Shown here piece after piece: positions 12,918 to 15,119 of a stretch of DNA of 15,119 bases. How positions within the stretch are numbered: the first letter of the stretch is position 1; every line of letters starts with the position of its first letter. Source of the stretch: Chrysochromulina parva (Eukaryota; Haptophyta; Prymnesiales; Chrysochromulinaceae); NCBI GenBank assembly GCA_002887195.1, contig PJAB01001350.1, positions 1-15,119 on the forward strand. The letters are read 5' to 3'. The translations under genes were made by a program, and so were the position numbers. The notes under the pieces were generated by a model. The model had not been told where the DNA came from. It made no database searches and saw only the letters and a list, made by a program, of their open reading frames with translations.

Positions 12918-13773
12918 CTATGCGCAACAGATCGCATAGATGCGTGCCGGGCTGCCGGCAACACGTGACAACCCCGTGCGCCGTGGAGCACGGTATCCGA
13001 CAGCATGCGAGCACTGTCGACACACTGGTTATGTGAGTGTGTGTTTACATAGTACCTGACTTGGTGACTAAAGTTCACGTTCCTCTCTTTACGAGTCCGG
13101 TTTCGGAGGCCGCTTGCGCGCTTTTCCTGAGAGCTCCGCCGCGGAACCGCGCCGCCTCCACACATAAAGCCAAAAAGCAAAAAGTTGAACGTCGCGTTGG
13201 CGAAATACCGCTTACCTCTACCGGTAATCGAGAGCTTGGGTGTCGCGGGGCGTGAACGCCACGCATGAGGTGAAGCCGGAGTCGCGGACTGGCGCTCGCG
13301 GCGGACGAACCGTCAATGACGACAGCAATCCGACTGCCTCGTGCCTGATCTTAAGCCTCTAGCCAGTAGCCTGATCTATTTATGACGTGACCGCGCCGCC
13401 CGCCTAGCCCGCCGGCCGATCGACGATCACGATTGCTCGCGCTTTTCGGGCGCGCCGCCCCGCGCGCGACGGGAAATGTACGGGAAATGGGGGATAGCCG
13501 CTCGCGCTCCCGCCGCGGGGCCCGGGGGGCGAGCGAGCACAGCCGCAGCGCGCAGGCGAGCCATGTCCGATGTCGCGTGTGCCTTGGTGTGTGGTGATGT
13601 TCGTTGTAGGCGTGTGTGGCCGCGACCCACGTGGCGACTCGAATCGACGTGGACGCCCCAACGCACGAATATCGAATTCGTTCTTTCGCGCACGCGCGCG
13701 CTCTTCTATACGGGGGTGTTAGCTGTTAGGGCCTTTATACGGGGGAGGGTCGAACATTTATTCATTTTGTCAT
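12918..13773. other. Convergent 3' intergenic region
   Basis: About 855 bp between the oligoribonuclease and Mpv17-like genes, which converge, so both 3' UTRs lie here. The middle (13400-13560) is extremely GC-rich (CGCGCCGCCC and GGGGCCCGGGG runs). A TATACGGGGG word occurs twice (13708 and 13737). No frame looks like protein and I see no RNA gene. Confidence 0.5.
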
Positions 13774-14616
13774 CTAATGCCCACCCCTCGCGAATGAGAG
13801 ATAGGCCGTCCAAACGAAGCTGACAACATGCCGTACAGGCAAGCGCAGGTACAGCGGCACCGAGAAGCAGACCAGATCGGCGGGAAGCCACACGCACAGC
13901 AGGTCCAGCTCGTCCTTGGCGAAGTTGGCAGTGTACTTGGCGAGGCCCGAGGACGCCCACGCCGAAGGGTCGAGCGAACCCTCGAATACAGCGGCCTTGA
14001 AGATGTAAAACGTGGGTAAGTAGACGAGCGTGAGCACGGTCAGGTCAAGTGCTGTCTGAGCAACGAGCGCGCGAAGGCCGGGCCCGTCCCGAAGCTTGTC
14101 GGCCCACTGCTGCGAAGTGAACGAGTCGATGTCGAAGAGGCGCTTGAACACCTGCACCTGGTACGCATACTGGAAACCGCCCAAGTAGACGGCGCCAAAG
14201 ATGCAAAAGAGCAGGTTGCGCTGCCAGTCAACCGCATCAAGTGGTGTGCCCGAAATCACTGTTTGTGCCAGAAGGTCAGCCGCCGCCGTCTTGGCAGTCG
14301 CAATGGCGATATTGTTGGCAAATGGATATTGCTTTGCGAAGGCGACGTATGTACGCACAGGACGCATTAGAGCAGCGCGTGGACTGGCATGACTGGCATG
14401 ACTGGCAGGGTTGGTGGCATCGCCAGCTAGCTCCTCCGTTGCGGTCGCCGCAGCTGTCGTCTTCGCTTCCTGCAGCTCTAATGCCGGGGTCGGGCATCGG
14501 TGTGAAGTATCCAGAAATGGCTGCCTCATAGTGTGCATCAAGGTGAAGGTCTGCGCCGAGCAAAGCGTGAGGAGCACGAGCAAAGCGCGGAGTCGTAAAG
14601 TGATGCGGACAGACAT
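13774..14616 (-). CDS. Mpv17/PMP22-family membrane protein
   Basis: A single-exon ORF of 280 residues. The family signs are YPFANNIAIATAK followed by DLLAQ (the 'YP...N.......GD.....Q' block), DWQRNLLFCIFGAVYLGG, and a C-terminal LPVRHVVSFVWTAYLS that fits the '.P...R......WN..LS' end of Mpv17 proteins. Three to four membrane segments are visible. Family members sit in the inner mitochondrial, peroxisomal or plastid membrane and are thought to form channels. The start ATG is followed by a hydrophobic stretch LRALLVLLTLCSA, and then a Ser/Thr/Ala-rich segment to about residue 80. This could be a signal sequence of a bipartite plastid-targeting leader or a mitochondrial leader; I cannot decide. 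A 9-bp GGCATGACT repeat codes HASHAS in that leader. The same strand as the tubulin gene upstream. Confidence 0.8.
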   Translation of the reverse strand: MSVRITLRLRALLVLLTLCSAQTFTLMHTMRQPFLDTSHRCPTPALELQEAKTTAAATATEELAGDATNPASHASHASPRAALMRPVRTYVAFAKQYPFANNIAIATAKTAAADLLAQTVISGTPLDAVDWQRNLLFCIFGAVYLGGFQYAYQVQVFKRLFDIDSFTSQQWADKLRDGPGLRALVAQTALDLTVLTLVYLPTFYIFKAAVFEGSLDPSAWASSGLAKYTANFAKDELDLLCVWLPADLVCFSVPLYLRLPVRHVVSFVWTAYLSFARGGH

Positions 14617-15004
14617 GCACGAGATCCCCTAATTGATCCCCCCCGCTTTCCGCATGGTACCGGTATTTGACTTTTTGTGAACCCTTTTGCCAAAAGATAC
14701 TTTCATGCGCCAACCCGGCCCGGCGTTAAGCCCGGCGGTTACAAGAAGTTATTTCAGTCGACCCAGCTGTTCAAAGGCACAATAGCCACTGTTAGCCACT
14801 GGCTGGGCCAGGCAGCAGGCACGAGGCAGAGTGAGACATCCCGTGACCGTGTCATCTCGACGTGGTCGTGGATATCTCGTTGGCGTTGTGCAGGCGAGGG
14901 TGCTTCGAAAAATAACGTCATCGACTTAGTTTCCCAGTCCTCTTCCCTTCCCTAGGCCGAGCGAACTCGAGGCCTGCGCGCAGGAGAGCGCTCGGAGTGC
15001 TTGC
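14617..15004. other. Region between tubulin 3' end and Mpv17-like gene
   Basis: It should hold the 3' UTR of the beta-tubulin gene (minus) and the promoter of the Mpv17-like gene. A plus-strand frame at 14677-14955 begins with GTG and has no protein character, so I do not call it. No repeats or RNA genes are seen. Confidence 0.5.
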
Positions 15005-15119
15005 TTAGTACTCCTCGCCGCCCTCCTCCTCGAACTCGCCCTCCTCCTCGGCGGACGCGTCCTGGTACTGCTGGTACTCGGAGACGAGGTCGTTCATGTT
15101 GGACTCAGCCTCGGTGAAC
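15005..15119 (-). CDS. TUBB: Beta-tubulin, C-terminal fragment (cut by window edge)
   Basis: Only the last 38 residues are inside the window; the gene continues past 15119. The frame reads [20 protein letters not shown], the invariant end of helix H12 of beta-tubulin, and then an acidic tail rich in Glu and Gly ending GGEEY before a TAA at 15005-15007. The tail is exposed on the microtubule surface and carries modifications and motor contacts. The ending EEY is notable because C-terminal Tyr in beta-tubulin occurs in many protists. Confidence 0.97.
   Translation of the reverse strand, partial: FTEAESNMNDLVSEYQQYQDASAEEEGEFEEEGGEEY

Noticed and set aside
14677..14955. Plus-strand ORF between Mpv17-like and tubulin genes
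   Set aside because: It starts with GTG, shows no recognisable motif and lies in the expected tubulin 3' UTR.

Overview
The window looks like nuclear DNA of a GC-rich unicellular eukaryotic alga. A haptophyte fits best; this is an inference from gene content and style, not a proven assignment. The eukaryotic signs are a beta-tubulin C-terminus, a complex I NDUFB4-like subunit and an Mpv17-type membrane protein, genes joined cleanly by GT-AG introns, a TTAGGG-type repeat tract, and GC- and alanine-rich proteins on both strands.

Layout. A putative GT-A glycosyltransferase with an N-terminal ShK-like cysteine domain (+, 202-1206) is followed by a two-exon FkbM-type methyltransferase (+, 1666-2817). 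Next comes the main gene (-, 8494 down to 3178). I reconstruct it as seven exons whose six introns all keep phase and give 1299 residues: an FkbH-like glyceryl-transferase/HAD module, an acyl carrier domain with an intact GGDSL phosphopantetheine motif, then about six ankyrin repeats. A short divergent promoter separates it from a single-exon SMYD-like SET protein (+, 8632-9519). An unrecognised Lys/Ala/Pro-rich protein (-, 9941-10612) is divergent from a three-exon NDUFB4-like gene (+, 10793-11236). An oligoribonuclease (+, 12099-12917) is preceded by a 15-codon uORF ending in a TGATG overlap. An Mpv17/PMP22-like protein (-, 13774-14616) and the beta-tubulin 3' end (-, 15005-15119) close the window.

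The most unusual signal is in the introns of the FkbH-ACP-ankyrin gene. Five of six end in nearly the same 13 bases (CCTCCCTCATCAG). Four carry an 11-bp minisatellite of the ATGGCAATCAG type or a close variant. Several are flanked by, or contain, copies of the first ~20-25 bases of the downstream exon. Intron 2 lies between perfect 25-bp direct repeats and intron 4 between 19/21 repeats. Introns 3 and 6 contain extra acceptor-plus-exon-start copies spaced 72-73 bp apart, and intron 4 is itself 73 bp. This looks like introner-like or tandem-duplication intron gain, repeated within one gene. Intron 6 also holds a degenerate TTAGGG tract.

Functionally, the FkbH-ACP protein should load a three-carbon glycerate-derived unit from 1,3-bisphosphoglycerate onto its own carrier domain, as in bacterial polyketide loading. 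The ankyrin tail suggests docking to a partner. Nothing else in the window is an obvious polyketide synthase, and the other genes look like unrelated housekeeping neighbours.
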